Assembly: GCF_015831355.1 (NCBI RefSeq)
Contig: NZ_JADWYR010000001.1
Span: 1-64,000, forward strand
Length of the DNA stretch: 64,000 bases
Direction: 5' to 3'
Source of the DNA: Panacibacter microcysteis
GTDB taxonomy: Bacteria; Bacteroidota; Bacteroidia; Chitinophagales; Chitinophagaceae
The notes below the pieces were generated by a model. The model worked only from the letters and a program-made list of their open reading frames with translations. It was not told where the DNA came from and ran no database searches. The position numbers were made by a program, and so were the translations under genes. Position 1 is the stretch's first letter. Every line of letters begins with the position of its first letter. Positions 16,505-26,100 of the stretch are shown piece by piece.

Positions 16505-17728
16505 ATGAAAAGAACTGTTGCATTCCTGTCATTAATATTTGTGTGTTATGTAGCAAAAGCTCAAATCCCTTCTGCAAAAAGCCTGTTTCAATTTGACAGC
16601 ACATCAACACCACGATGGGCAAGTTTCGAAAATCCGACAGCAGCAAAAGGTAAAGCAGCAACTGAAAATTATGGTGCAAAAGGTCACCCTTCAGATGAAA
16701 TAAATGCGGGTGAAACAAAAGTTTTATTAAACACAAAAAGTGCAGGTATAATTAACAGAATCTGGATAACCATCGATGACCGTTCACCCGAAATGCTGCG
16801 GTCACTAAAGCTGGAAATGTTTTGGGATGACGCTTCCAAACCCGCTGTAAGTGTGCCTTTCGGCGATTTTTTCGGTATCGGTTTAGGCAAAACAACAGCA
16901 TTTCATAACGCACTGTTTGTAAATCCTGAAGGACGTTCTTTTATCTGCTATATTCCAATGCCGTTTAAAACTGCAGCACGCATTCAAATAAAAAATGAAA
17001 GTGATAAAAGACTTACGCATATTTTTTATGATATAAATTTTCAACAAACGCCCTGGCGAAATGATAATTTATATTTTCATGCATACTGGCATCGCGACAC
17101 TGCCACAAAGTTGGCTGAAGACTTTAAATTGTTACCAAAGGTAAAAGGTAAGGGAAGGTTTCTCGGTGTGAATGTTGGCGTTCTTGCAAACCCGGTTTAT
17201 GAAAATCATTGGTGGGGCGAAGGTGAAGTGAAAATATATTTGGATGGTGATACCAATTATCCAACGCTATCAGGCACAGGCACAGAAGATTATATTGGCA
17301 CAGGTTGGGGCCAGGGCGAATTTTACAATGATTATGCAGGATCTTTATATGCCAGCAGAAACAATGATAATGGCTGGTGTTTTTACCGCTATCATATACC
17401 CGATCCAATATTTTTCAGGCGGGATATAAAAGTTGTATTGCCCGAAATGGGCAGCAATAAAAAAGAACTGGTTGCTGCGTTACAGGCAAAAGGAGTTCCT
17501 TTAATTCCCGCAACGATTGATGACCAGCATGGCGCTCCGAAACCATTATACAAACCGGGTTATACAGTAAATTTAAACGACACAACTCTGCCAGAAGGTT
17601 ATATAATTTTTTATCGCAGCGATGACGTTTCATCATGCGCTTATTTTTATTTAGACAAACCAACAGATGATCTGCCGCCTTTGCAGGATGTTATTATGAG
17701 AACATATAAGCTAATCAAAAAAGATTAG
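16505..17728 (+). CDS. GH172 (DUF2961) glycoside hydrolase-like protein
   Basis: 407 residues with a signal peptide (MKRTVAFLSLIFVCYVAKAQ). DUF2961 proteins make up glycoside hydrolase family 172, active on difructose anhydride, arabinofuranan or galactofuranan. Visible family motifs are WASFENPTAAKGKAATENYGAKGHP, INRIWITIDDRSPEMLRSLKLEMFWD, VPFGDFFG, and the conserved catalytic Glu in LSGTGTEDYIGTGWGQGEF (~residue 260). It shares a 107-base divergent region with the GH95 gene, which implies co-regulation. Sugar specificity cannot be read from the sequence. Confidence 0.85.
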   Translation: MKRTVAFLSLIFVCYVAKAQIPSAKSLFQFDSTSTPRWASFENPTAAKGKAATENYGAKGHPSDEINAGETKVLLNTKSAGIINRIWITIDDRSPEMLRSLKLEMFWDDASKPAVSVPFGDFFGIGLGKTTAFHNALFVNPEGRSFICYIPMPFKTAARIQIKNESDKRLTHIFYDINFQQTPWRNDNLYFHAYWHRDTATKLAEDFKLLPKVKGKGRFLGVNVGVLANPVYENHWWGEGEVKIYLDGDTNYPTLSGTGTEDYIGTGWGQGEFYNDYAGSLYASRNNDNGWCFYRYHIPDPIFFRRDIKVVLPEMGSNKKELVAALQAKGVPLIPATIDDQHGAPKPLYKPGYTVNLNDTTLPEGYIIFYRSDDVSSCAYFYLDKPTDDLPPLQDVIMRTYKLIKKD

Positions 17729-17762
17729 TACACTTATGTTGCCAGCTACAGTACAATTTTTT

Positions 17763-17823
17763 AGCTTCGTTGTGTCACTCACTTGTACTGTAGTTTTTTA
17801 TGGCATCTTTTCGTTGCGGTTTC
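17763..17823 (+). repeat. dispersed repeat copy 5
   Basis: Core TTGTGTCACTCACTTGTAC at 17770-17788 followed by TTTTTTATGGCATC and CGTTGCGG, in the 124-base gap between two convergent genes. Its downstream part matches copy 2. Confidence 0.65.
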
Positions 17824-17852
17824 ACTATCATTCATCATTGTCTGCACTTCAA

Positions 17853-20003
17853 CTAGTCAGGCAATGCAAATGCGATATATGTATCGTTTGATGTCGTTTT
17901 CATCTTTCCTCCGCCACATGCAATAACAATATATTGTTTACCATCCACTTCATATGTTGCAGGCGTGGCAAAGGCTGCTGCAGGCAATAGGTATTCCCAC
18001 AATAATTGACCTGTTCGTTTGTTGAATGCACGCAGGTGCCCATCTCTTGTTGCCGCAATAAGTAACAGGCCGCCTTTTGTAATGACAGAACCGCCATAAT
18101 TTTCAGAGCCCGTATGCAAACCTTTAGCAGCGAAGTATGGATAATCGCCCAGCGTATCGCGCCAAACATACTCACCGGTGTTTAAATCAATTGCTGACAA
18201 TGTTCCGTAAGGCGGCGAGATTGCAGGTAACCCATCCTTCGATAGAAACAAATTATAACCGGTAACAGCATAAGGCATTTTTAAGTAAGGGTCAACAGGC
18301 TTTCCAGTATCAACAAATTTCTTTTGCTGCGCCGTTTGATTTTCTAAAACATAAGATGCGATAGCCTGCTTTTCTGCTTCATTCAACTGTGTAAAAGCCG
18401 GCATCATCCTTCTGCCTGTTGAAATAAGTTGTATGAATTGCTGCTCACTGTATTTTTTCCTTATATCAATCAACGATGGATAATTACCGCCACCTTGCCT
18501 TTCAGGCCCATGGCAGCTCATGCAATTTGTTTTATACAAACGATTTCCTGCGGTAAGGAAAGTTTCATCGTTTGTTACGCTGTCTTTTAATTTAACCATC
18601 TGCAACACATTCACCATTTCGTTTGCATTTATATATAAAATTCCCGTAGTTGGATCGTAAGAAGGCCCTCCCCATTCTGCACCACCATCCAAACCAGGTA
18701 CCACAATTGTTCCTTGTTCTGAGAGCGGTTCAAACATATTGCCTTTCCTATAACCCTGCCAGCGTTTTTTCACCTCAGCATAAGAACTGTCAGGCAACAA
18801 TATATTTAAGTCATTTTCTGTAATAAGTTGTCTAACGAAAGGTTTTATTCCTGTTGAATAAGGTTGCGTGGGTGACAGGTATTCCCCTGCCAGCTCACTT
18901 TCATGCGGCACCGGTTTTTCTTCTACCGGGTAAACAGGCGTGCCGGTTTCCCTTTCGAATACATATATAAAACCTGTTTTTGTGGTAAGGGCAACTGCAT
19001 CTGTTTTCTTCCCATCTTTATTAATTGTAACCAATGCCGGCGGCGACGATAAATCATGATCCCATAAGTCATGATGTATAGTTTGAAAATGCCAGATGCG
19101 TTTGCCTGTAGCCGCATCTAAAGCCAGCAATGTATTAGCGAATAAATTATCACCCCGGCGTTTACCGCCATAAAAATCAAACGAGGCTGAGCCTGTTGGA
19201 GCAAATACAATTCCACGTTCCTTATCCAGCGTTAAACCGCTCCATGCATTAGCCCCGCCAATGTGTTTATAGGCTGCTGTGTCTTCCCAGCTATCATAGC
19301 CTAATTCGCCGGGATGTGGTATGGTATGAAATATCCATTTTTGTTTGCCCGTTTTCGCATCAAAGGCACGTATATGTCCCGGTGCGGCTGCAGCGCCCTC
19401 ATTTACACGACTTCCCATTATCAATAACCCTTTATATATAACCCCGGGTGCAGTAGCTGTTATAAATAAATCTTTTACATCGCGGTCCAGGCCATCATGC
19501 AAATCAATTTTTCCTTTGTCACCAAACGATGCAACAGGTTTGCCATTTGCTGCATCAATACAATACAAATAAGCACCTGCTGTATAAAATATTCTTTTAT
19601 CGTTACCATCATTCCAATACGTAATACCACGGCAATTATTTAAAATGAAGAACATTCTTTTATCACCAGCCAATGAATCAAATGGATTGAATTGCCATTT
19701 TTGTTTTCCCGTTGCAGCATCAATGGCAAAGAGTTTCATTAATGGCGAAGTGCCATACAATACACCGTCGATTGTTATAGGATTACATTGTATCTGTGAA
19801 TGATTTGCCGTATCTACATCGCCTGTGTGATATATCCATGCAACCTTTAACTGTGTTACATTGTTTGTATCAATTTGCGATAGCGAAGAATAGTGGTTGT
19901 TATTCGAATTGCCGCCATACATCTCCCATGAATCATTATTATCTCCTGGTGTACACGCGGCAAACATTACACAAAAAATGGCAGCAGCTAACAATTTGAA
20001 CAT
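17853..20003 (-). CDS. PQQ-dependent dehydrogenase lipoprotein with embedded cytochrome c domain
   Basis: 716 residues. The N-terminus is a lipoprotein signal with acylated Cys17 (MFAACTPGD). An eight-bladed quinoprotein propeller follows, with PQQ-type repeats (LFAIDAATGKQKWQF, IRAFDAKTGKQKWIF, LLALDAATGKRIWHFQ) and the pocket stretch HHDLWDHDLSSPP. A haem c site CMSCHGPERQGG (~493-504) with a later Met (MMPAFTQL) lies between propeller parts, the arrangement of Bacteroidota sugar or alcohol quinoproteins that pass electrons through their own haem. Probable role: periplasmic oxidation of a sugar, with PQQ taken from outside the cell since no PQQ synthesis genes are seen. Confidence 0.87.
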   Translation of the reverse strand: MFKLLAAAIFCVMFAACTPGDNNDSWEMYGGNSNNNHYSSLSQIDTNNVTQLKVAWIYHTGDVDTANHSQIQCNPITIDGVLYGTSPLMKLFAIDAATGKQKWQFNPFDSLAGDKRMFFILNNCRGITYWNDGNDKRIFYTAGAYLYCIDAANGKPVASFGDKGKIDLHDGLDRDVKDLFITATAPGVIYKGLLIMGSRVNEGAAAAPGHIRAFDAKTGKQKWIFHTIPHPGELGYDSWEDTAAYKHIGGANAWSGLTLDKERGIVFAPTGSASFDFYGGKRRGDNLFANTLLALDAATGKRIWHFQTIHHDLWDHDLSSPPALVTINKDGKKTDAVALTTKTGFIYVFERETGTPVYPVEEKPVPHESELAGEYLSPTQPYSTGIKPFVRQLITENDLNILLPDSSYAEVKKRWQGYRKGNMFEPLSEQGTIVVPGLDGGAEWGGPSYDPTTGILYINANEMVNVLQMVKLKDSVTNDETFLTAGNRLYKTNCMSCHGPERQGGGNYPSLIDIRKKYSEQQFIQLISTGRRMMPAFTQLNEAEKQAIASYVLENQTAQQKKFVDTGKPVDPYLKMPYAVTGYNLFLSKDGLPAISPPYGTLSAIDLNTGEYVWRDTLGDYPYFAAKGLHTGSENYGGSVITKGGLLLIAATRDGHLRAFNKRTGQLLWEYLLPAAAFATPATYEVDGKQYIVIACGGGKMKTTSNDTYIAFALPD

Positions 20004-20353
20004 ATGTTTAATTTATAAAGCCAAAGCGATGTGTAAATATAAACAGCATTCCATCAAAACAGTACTGCGCTATACTGCATCGCTTTTGTGTATATATTTT
20101 CATTAGTATGCTATGCATTTATTTACTTGTACAGCATGATAAATTTCGCTACAGGCATAACTGCAACAGGTTCCATCTGCCAGGTTTCTTACGCATTCAT
20201 CTCTGAAGATTTTCAGTATTTAAGATTATAGAAATGCATCCATATAGTAATGAAGAGAAAATAAGTGTTCAACAAAAAAACAATCGTTTTTATACCGTAT
20301 GCATGTGCCGTTACTGATTGAAAAAATGAGAAAGAATATTTATTACCGGCAAC

Positions 20354-20426
20354 AATTTTTTATGGCATCGGTTGTTGTGTCACTCACTTGTACGTTCCGT
20401 TTTTTATGGCGACTGTAGCGTTGCGG
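20354..20426 (+). repeat. dispersed repeat copy 6
   Basis: Core TTGTGTCACTCACTTGTAC at 20375-20393 with TTTTTTATGGC on both sides and CTGTAGCGTTGCGG downstream, nearly the same as copy 4. It lies in the 635-base gap 20004-20638; the rest of that gap is AT-rich with no gene, hairpin or promoter I can support. Confidence 0.65.
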
Positions 20427-20638
20427 TAAACAAACTGCACATAAATCATATGCAGCTTTGATCAAAAGCATTGTGAAGAATGGTGGTGCTTGCTGCTATT
20501 TTCATGGTTCAGGGCCTGATCAGCCTACCCTTATCACACGCTGCGTCTAATTACCGGCACTGTCCGGGTTTCAGTGAGTTATGCAACACCAACCACATAA
20601 CAGTAGCATACAGCTTTACGCAGGTTGATGAATATTTT

Positions 20639-21172
20639 TTATACATAATACCTGTCCATATACATTTGCGCGATAGACGAAACCAACGCATGATGTGGTT
20701 TAAAAGCGTAAAAGACTTCCGCTGCCCATTCTCTCACTTTTACAATAGTTTCATCAACCGAGACAACTTTAACTATATCCGAAGTTGTGATTTTTCCTCG
20801 TTGTTGTTGTGGCGGCGGAGTCAACCACTCTGATCTGTCTTTTTTATACTTATTAATGATATTGCTCAATTGCGGAGTTTTGGAATAGTCCCAGCTAATG
20901 TTGCAATTAAAAATGAGAAACAATCTGGTCAAATGAATATGATTATTCCAGGGGCCGTGTAATTCGCAGTGCTGTAAAGCCATAGCATCAACACTTAAGA
21001 ATCGGGTTTCATAATGTTCCGGATTGTTAAAATTCAGCACCTCTGACAAACGATGAGCATTTCCATGGCATTCAAAAACACCGCCTTCAACATGGGCGCC
21101 GCAAAACTGACACGAACCCGCCTTTAATAATTCAATGCCATGCCTTTCTGCGTAAAATATGAAGTCTTGCAT
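20639..21172 (-). CDS. DUF5946-family protein beside an orphan cassette site
   Basis: 177 residues with the DUF5946 pattern: an N-terminal CQFCGAHVEGGVFECHG zinc-like cysteine set, FLSVDAMALQHCE (usual form VDAYAxQHP), HIHLTRLFLIFNC, and a C-terminal KVREWAAEVFYAFKPHHALV. No function is known for the family. Upstream are a 38-residue gene (21-base gap) and then a degenerate cassette-type site, so this looks like cargo of a decayed cassette. Codon use is AT-rich compared with neighbouring chromosomal genes. Confidence 0.75.
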   Translation of the reverse strand: MQDFIFYAERHGIELLKAGSCQFCGAHVEGGVFECHGNAHRLSEVLNFNNPEHYETRFLSVDAMALQHCELHGPWNNHIHLTRLFLIFNCNISWDYSKTPQLSNIINKYKKDRSEWLTPPPQQQRGKITTSDIVKVVSVDETIVKVREWAAEVFYAFKPHHALVSSIAQMYMDRYYV

Positions 21173-21193
21173 ATTAATTTTATTGCGCCGGGT

Positions 21194-21310
21194 TTAGGCG
21201 GCTGTAAATGGGTTTTTAGTGGCTGATAAAAGATGAACCAAGTCAACCATTTTGCTTACCGGATCTTCGTCCAAACTTACTTGCCTTATTTTAGTTGCTG
21301 TATCGTCCAT
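21194..21310 (-). CDS. small 38-residue protein upstream of DUF5946
   Basis: ATG 21310 to TAA 21194 encodes a 38-residue acidic-to-neutral peptide (MDDTATKIRQVSLDEDPVSK then VDLVHLLSATKNPFTAA). It sits directly after the degenerate site at 21315-21449 and 21 bases before the DUF5946 start, the position of a first cassette gene. The two are probably co-transcribed. No family is recognised. Confidence 0.45.
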   Translation of the reverse strand: MDDTATKIRQVSLDEDPVSKMVDLVHLLSATKNPFTAA

Positions 21311-21314
21311 TAAA

Positions 21315-21449
21315 ATTACTTATAACATTTAAAGGCTTTGCGATGTGGTAGCATTCCGTGTTCTGTCAGTTTAAACTCATTACTAAAGTTTAATAGTGTT
21401 ACAATCGTTCAATACTTATTCAACAACCGCCATATTGCAAAGCTGCTTA
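21315..21449 (-). repeat. degenerate orphan attC-like site H
   Basis: Resembles site C: the arms GGCTTTGCGATGTGG (21333-21347) and CCGCCATATTGCAAAGC (21427-21443) pair, as do the arms in C. It is shorter (about 135 bases), one outer AAC has become AAGC, and no matching GTT end is found beyond the DUF5946 gene. It supports past spread of the cassette system to a second place 14 kb from the main array. Confidence 0.55.
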
Positions 21450-21665
21450 TTCAGGGATAGAAATTACCGCTTTTTTTAAGTCCAAATAAAGCAACCTATT
21501 ACAGATTCTTTCATCTAACTTTTCTTTGTCGTTGCTAAACGAAACTTTCTCTTTATTAAAATGCCAGGTTCCTGTGTAAACAATCGCCTGAGGTTGAATT
21601 GTGAATTTGTATTGTTCTAGCTCTTCTTCTTTGACTTCTCCGGATTTGAGTTTTGGCTCTACCCA
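21447..21665 (-). pseudogene. 3' fragment of a gene truncated at a dispersed element
   Basis: An open frame of about 72 codons (WVEPKLKSGEVKEEELEQYK ... LDLKKAVISIPE) ends at TAA 21447-21449 on the edge of site H. Upstream it has no start codon; the sequence turns into the repeat hairpin at 21668. The translation is protein-like (charged, then FTIQPQAIVYTGTWHFNKEK), so this is the C-terminal part of a real gene cut by insertion of, or recombination at, the repeat. The parent family is unknown. Confidence 0.5.
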
Positions 21666-21667
21666 AC

Positions 21668-21870
21668 ACTGGCGCAGGTCTCTGACCTGTGCCTTACACG
21701 TTACTTGTCTTTAATTTTATCCGGCAATAATAAGCTAATGCATAAACAATTGCATGGACATTTGGTTGATGTGCCGGAAGATGAATAACCCGCAGCCCAC
21801 AGCTCCCCAAACAACCGAACGTACAAGTGAGTGACACAACCGGCGATGCCACCTGTTCTGTTGCCGGCCA
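21668..21870 (-). repeat. dispersed element, long copy 7 (core 21821-21839)
   Basis: About 200 bp and closely similar to copy 3 along its whole length, from GGCGCAGGTCTCTGACCTG to GATGCCACCTGTTCTG. Its left end coincides with the broken end of the gene fragment at 21447-21665, so this copy may have moved as a unit. The rest of gap 21666-22041 has no further feature. Confidence 0.7.
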
Positions 21871-22041
21871 CCTCATTTAAACCCTTATTTTTGAATCGTG
21901 TTACCTGTGTGTCTTTTTTACACATCAGCACAGCTATTCTACCACTTTTAAAAAGTTATTTGTACAACGTTAGATTGTATAACTTAGGGCTGCGAACCAG
22001 CTTAATTTTTATTTTATCAAACCACAAATCAATCTGCAAGT

Positions 22042-22989
22042 ATGAACCGCCTGTCTAATACCCGTAAAGCCTTTCTGCTTACTTCCTTGTTATTGCTCCG
22101 TACAATGATTGGCCTGGCACAGGATGGCACCATTTACCCGCTGGAAACACCAGCCGAAACAAACGCGATACCGTTAGGAACGGGTAGTGTGGCTGATCAG
22201 CCCGCTCCTGAATCCTGGTTTCGCCAGTGGGGAGACCCGATGGCAAGGAACATAAGCAAAGCAACGCTTACGCCTTTCCTTCCAAAGGCTGGTACGGCAA
22301 ATGGCACAGCGGTTATTGTTGCCCCCGGCGGTGGTTTTCGCTGGCTCTCTATGGGCAACGAGGGCTGGGAAGTGGCACAGGCACTGGCCGATAAAGGCAT
22401 TGCTGCTTTTGTGCTTAAATACAGGCTGCACCCAACACCTGCATCGCTTGATGAATTTACTGCGTGGATGAACCGCCCCCGCACATCAACGGCTGCGCCG
22501 GACAGCACAAAAACGGCAACACCTGCACCACGGCCGCAGTTGGATCTTTCTAACCAACTGGCAGATGCCGAAGCTGCTTATGCAATGATCGTTAGCCGTG
22601 CCAAAGAGTGGGGCGTAGATACTGCCCGGATAGGTATGATCGGCTTTTCTGCGGGTGCCGGTCTTACAATGCATGCTACCCTGCATTCTCAAAAAATGAA
22701 ACTTGCTTTTATAGGCCCTATTTATGGCGGCATGAATGAAGTAGTGGTTCCTAAAAATGCACCCCCAATGTTTAGTGCCATTGCGAGTGATGACTTTCTT
22801 TTTGGCGGACAGTTTGGGGTGATAAGCTCATGGTACAAAGCCGGTATTCCTGTTGAATTTCACCTGTACCAGAATGGCGGCCATGGCTTTGGGCTTGGAA
22901 ACCCTGACAGAACAAGCAACCGCTGGTTTGATGCGTTTATATACTGGCTGCAGGTAAATAAGCTTTTGCAACCTGCTGCGGGCAAATAA
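22042..22989 (+). CDS. secreted alpha/beta hydrolase (BD-FAE/xylan-esterase-like)
   Basis: 315 residues with a signal peptide (LLTSLLLLRTMIGLAQ). The alpha/beta hydrolase core is complete: oxyanion stretch VIVAPGGGFRWLSMGNEGWEVAQ, nucleophile elbow GMIGFSAGAG (Ser ~residue 207), acid Asp in IASDDFLFG and His in NGGHGFGLGN. This matches secreted carbohydrate esterases of the endo-1,4-beta-xylanase/acetyl-esterase group (family often called BD-FAE-like). It may remove acyl groups from plant polysaccharides, fitting the GH95/GH172 genes nearby. An extra Thr/Pro-rich insert (about 150-172) is unusual. Confidence 0.83.
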   Translation: MNRLSNTRKAFLLTSLLLLRTMIGLAQDGTIYPLETPAETNAIPLGTGSVADQPAPESWFRQWGDPMARNISKATLTPFLPKAGTANGTAVIVAPGGGFRWLSMGNEGWEVAQALADKGIAAFVLKYRLHPTPASLDEFTAWMNRPRTSTAAPDSTKTATPAPRPQLDLSNQLADAEAAYAMIVSRAKEWGVDTARIGMIGFSAGAGLTMHATLHSQKMKLAFIGPIYGGMNEVVVPKNAPPMFSAIASDDFLFGGQFGVISSWYKAGIPVEFHLYQNGGHGFGLGNPDRTSNRWFDAFIYWLQVNKLLQPAAGK

Positions 22990-23052
22990 ATGGTGTTTAC
23001 ATTATTGCGGCGGCGCATACCCGCCTTTATGCAGGAAAATAAAGTAAATAAA

Positions 23053-23127
23053 ACCAGACCGTACCCGCAGCCCAAAGCTGCCACAAAGAACCGAACGTAC
23101 AAGTGAGTGACACAACAGGCGATGCCA
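23053..23127 (-). repeat. dispersed repeat copy 8
   Basis: Core GTACAAGTGAGTGACACAA at 23097-23115. The left part, from ACCAGACCGTACCC through AAAGCTGCCACAAAGAACC, is shared with copy 9 but not with the long copies, so these two form a sub-type. Lies between convergent genes. Confidence 0.65.
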
Positions 23128-23182
23128 TGAAAAGCCATAGCTGGTATCATAACAATGATGTCAGCATTTGATGAGATTTTGG

Positions 23183-26100
23183 TTATTTAAAATTTCTTGC
23201 ACCAGGAAAAAGCTCTTCCTGGAATGCCTGCCGCACCTGTGTTTTTTTGTTTGCTGCAGGGAACGGGAAACCGTCTTTTTCATCTCTCGGAGACAGTGTA
23301 TGAGCAGAAATTTTATCGATATCTTTTTTGGTGAGCCTGCGTAAGAGTTTTGACCAGTTTTCGCAGTGCCTTACAATGATGTGTACGACCTTACCTTGTT
23401 TTTGTACCCTGCCACGCACCATCAGCAACTTTGACTGCAGAATTTCTTTCCTGTACAGCTGTTCGAATAGCTGGCGAAACACCACAAGGTTTGCGGTACC
23501 TTCTTCATCTTCTATAGTGATAAAACAAACACCGCCTGCGGTGCCGGGTCTTTGTCTTACAAGTACGAGCCCGGCGATGGCTATCAGATCTCCATCCTGG
23601 CATTGGGCAAGGTCTTTTGAAGAGATCACCTGTTCTTTTTTTAAAGCGTTTCTCAAAAAGCTTACGGGGTGGGCTTTTAGCGACAGCCGTAAAACACTGT
23701 AATCGTACACCACATGTTCCGCCAATGAGATTTCAGGCAATAACACCGGTGCTTCTGTTTTTGTTTCTGAGGTTTGGCCTTTGAATAACCCAAGGGGGTT
23801 GTCATACAAAGCGGTGATCTCCCACAAGGCTTGCCGCCTGTCTAAACCGATTGACCTGAAAGCATCGGCATCTGCAAGGTGCTCCAACGCCATAAAAGAA
23901 ACACCTGCATCGTACAACTGGTTGATGGTAGTAAAAGTTTTTACCCTTGCATGAACAAGCTGTTGCATATCTGTTGCTTTGACACCTTTTATCTGCCTGA
24001 AGCCGAGACGTACCGCATGGTATTGGTTGACTTTTTCTTCTATCGTATTATCCCAGTAAGAGTGATTGATATCTACATGCCTGAACTCTACACCATGGTT
24101 CATGGCATCTCTTACAATTTGTGCAGGTGCATAAAAACCCATTGGCTGGCTGTTTAATAAGCCTAATGCAAAAACATCGGGATAATGACATTTTAGCCAC
24201 GCAGAAACATACACCAGGTTAGCAAATGCAGCCGCATGACTTTCGGGAAAACCATAGCTGCCAAAACCTTCCAGTTGTTTGAAAATACGTTCTGCATATT
24301 CTTTTGTATAACCATTCTTCATCATGCCATTCATCAGCTTTTCCTGGAATTGTCTTACCATTCCTTTCACCTTGAATGTGGCCATGCTTTTCCTGAGCTC
24401 ATCGGCCTCTGTGGGAGTAAAACCACCGGCAACGATAGCGATTTTCATTGCCTGCTCCTGGAAGAGTGGTACACCCAGCGTTTTATGCAAAATCGCTTCC
24501 AATTCTTTAGAAGGATATTCTACCGGTTCTTCTTTATTGCGCCTTCTTAAATACGGATGCACCATATCTCCCTGTATAGGACCAGGCCTTACTATTGCCA
24601 CCTCGATAACGAGGTCGTAAAAACAATTTGGCTTTAACCTGGGCAGCATGGATTGCTGGGCACGGCTTTCAATCTGGAAAACACCGATGGTATCTGCATT
24701 GCTGATCATTTCATACACAGCAGGATCATCCTGTGGTATATTGGCCAGTGTAAGCTGCAGGTGGTAATGCCTGGCTGCTTCATCGAAACATTTACGTATA
24801 CAGGTGAGCATACCCAATGCCAGCACATCTACCTTCATAAAACCGAGTACGTCGATATCGTCTTTGTTCCATTCAATATTGGTGCGGTCTTTCATCCTGG
24901 CGTTTAAAAGCGGGCACAAAAAATGAAGTTTATCCTGCGTGATGACAAAGCCGCCTGTATGCTGACCAAGCTGGCGCGGAAAACCAACATACTGCTGTGT
25001 AAGCTGCAATACTTTTTGCAGGTGAGCCTCTTTGATGTTTATACCCTGTTCGCTAATCTTTTTCTCATCAAACCATTCGTCTGTAAACTCCCACACGGAT
25101 TTAGCCAGCCGGTCTACAACATCAACAGATAACCCCATTGCTTTACCCACATCCCTGATGGCGCCTTTCTGGTGCTGTTGTGTTACGGTTGCGATAATTG
25201 CAGCCCTGTCTCTGCCATATTTATGGTAAATATACTGCATGACTTCTTCGCGTCTTTCATGCTCAAAGTCTACATCAATATCAGGTGGTTCATCTCTTGC
25301 ATCAGAAAGAAATCTTTCGAACAGCAGGTCATGTTTTGTAGGATCTACAGGTGTAATACCCAGACTATAGCACACAGTAGAATTGGCCGCGGAGCCACGC
25401 CCCTGGCACAGTATGTTTGCGCGGCGTGCAAAACGTACAAAATCATCCACGGTTAAAAAATACGGAGCAATCTCTTTTGCCTCAATAAATGCAAGTTCAT
25501 GTTTAATGGTGGTTATAATCTTTGCGGGTATTTTATGGTTGAAGATTTCCTCTGCGCCTAGCCATGTATATTTTGTAAGGGTTTCCAGCGGCGTTTTTCC
25601 CGGCTCAATAACCTCCTGCGGGTAATTGTATTTCAAACTATCAAGACTAAACATACAGGATTCTGATAATTCCTGTGTTGCACGGATCGCACCCGGATAT
25701 TGCATAAACAACCGGTTCATTTCACTGATCGTTTTCAGGTGGCGCTCTGCATTTTCATGTAACCTGTAGCCTGCATTATAAATGGTGCATTTCTCACGGA
25801 TGCATGTAAGGATATCCTGCAAATGTCTTCTTTGTGTGTGATGATAATGAACATCATTGGTTGCAATAAGCGGCCTGTTTATATATGCAGCCAGTTGCTG
25901 CAGCCTGTACATTTTTTTAAAATCATTGCTTTGATAAGAACGATGCATGCCAACATAAAAATCATTCCCAAAAGCATCATAATATTCCTTCACACCAGTT
26001 TCATAAGCAGGGTCAATAGTAAAATCTGCATCCAGCGAAGCAGGCGGAATGGCTATAAACTTCAAACCTTTGGCATGCTGGTAAACATCATTTTTATACA

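Noticed and set aside
16398-16736. N-terminal extension of the GH95 frame
   Set aside because: It precedes the signal peptide, has odd hydrophobic composition and runs into the divergent GH172 gene.
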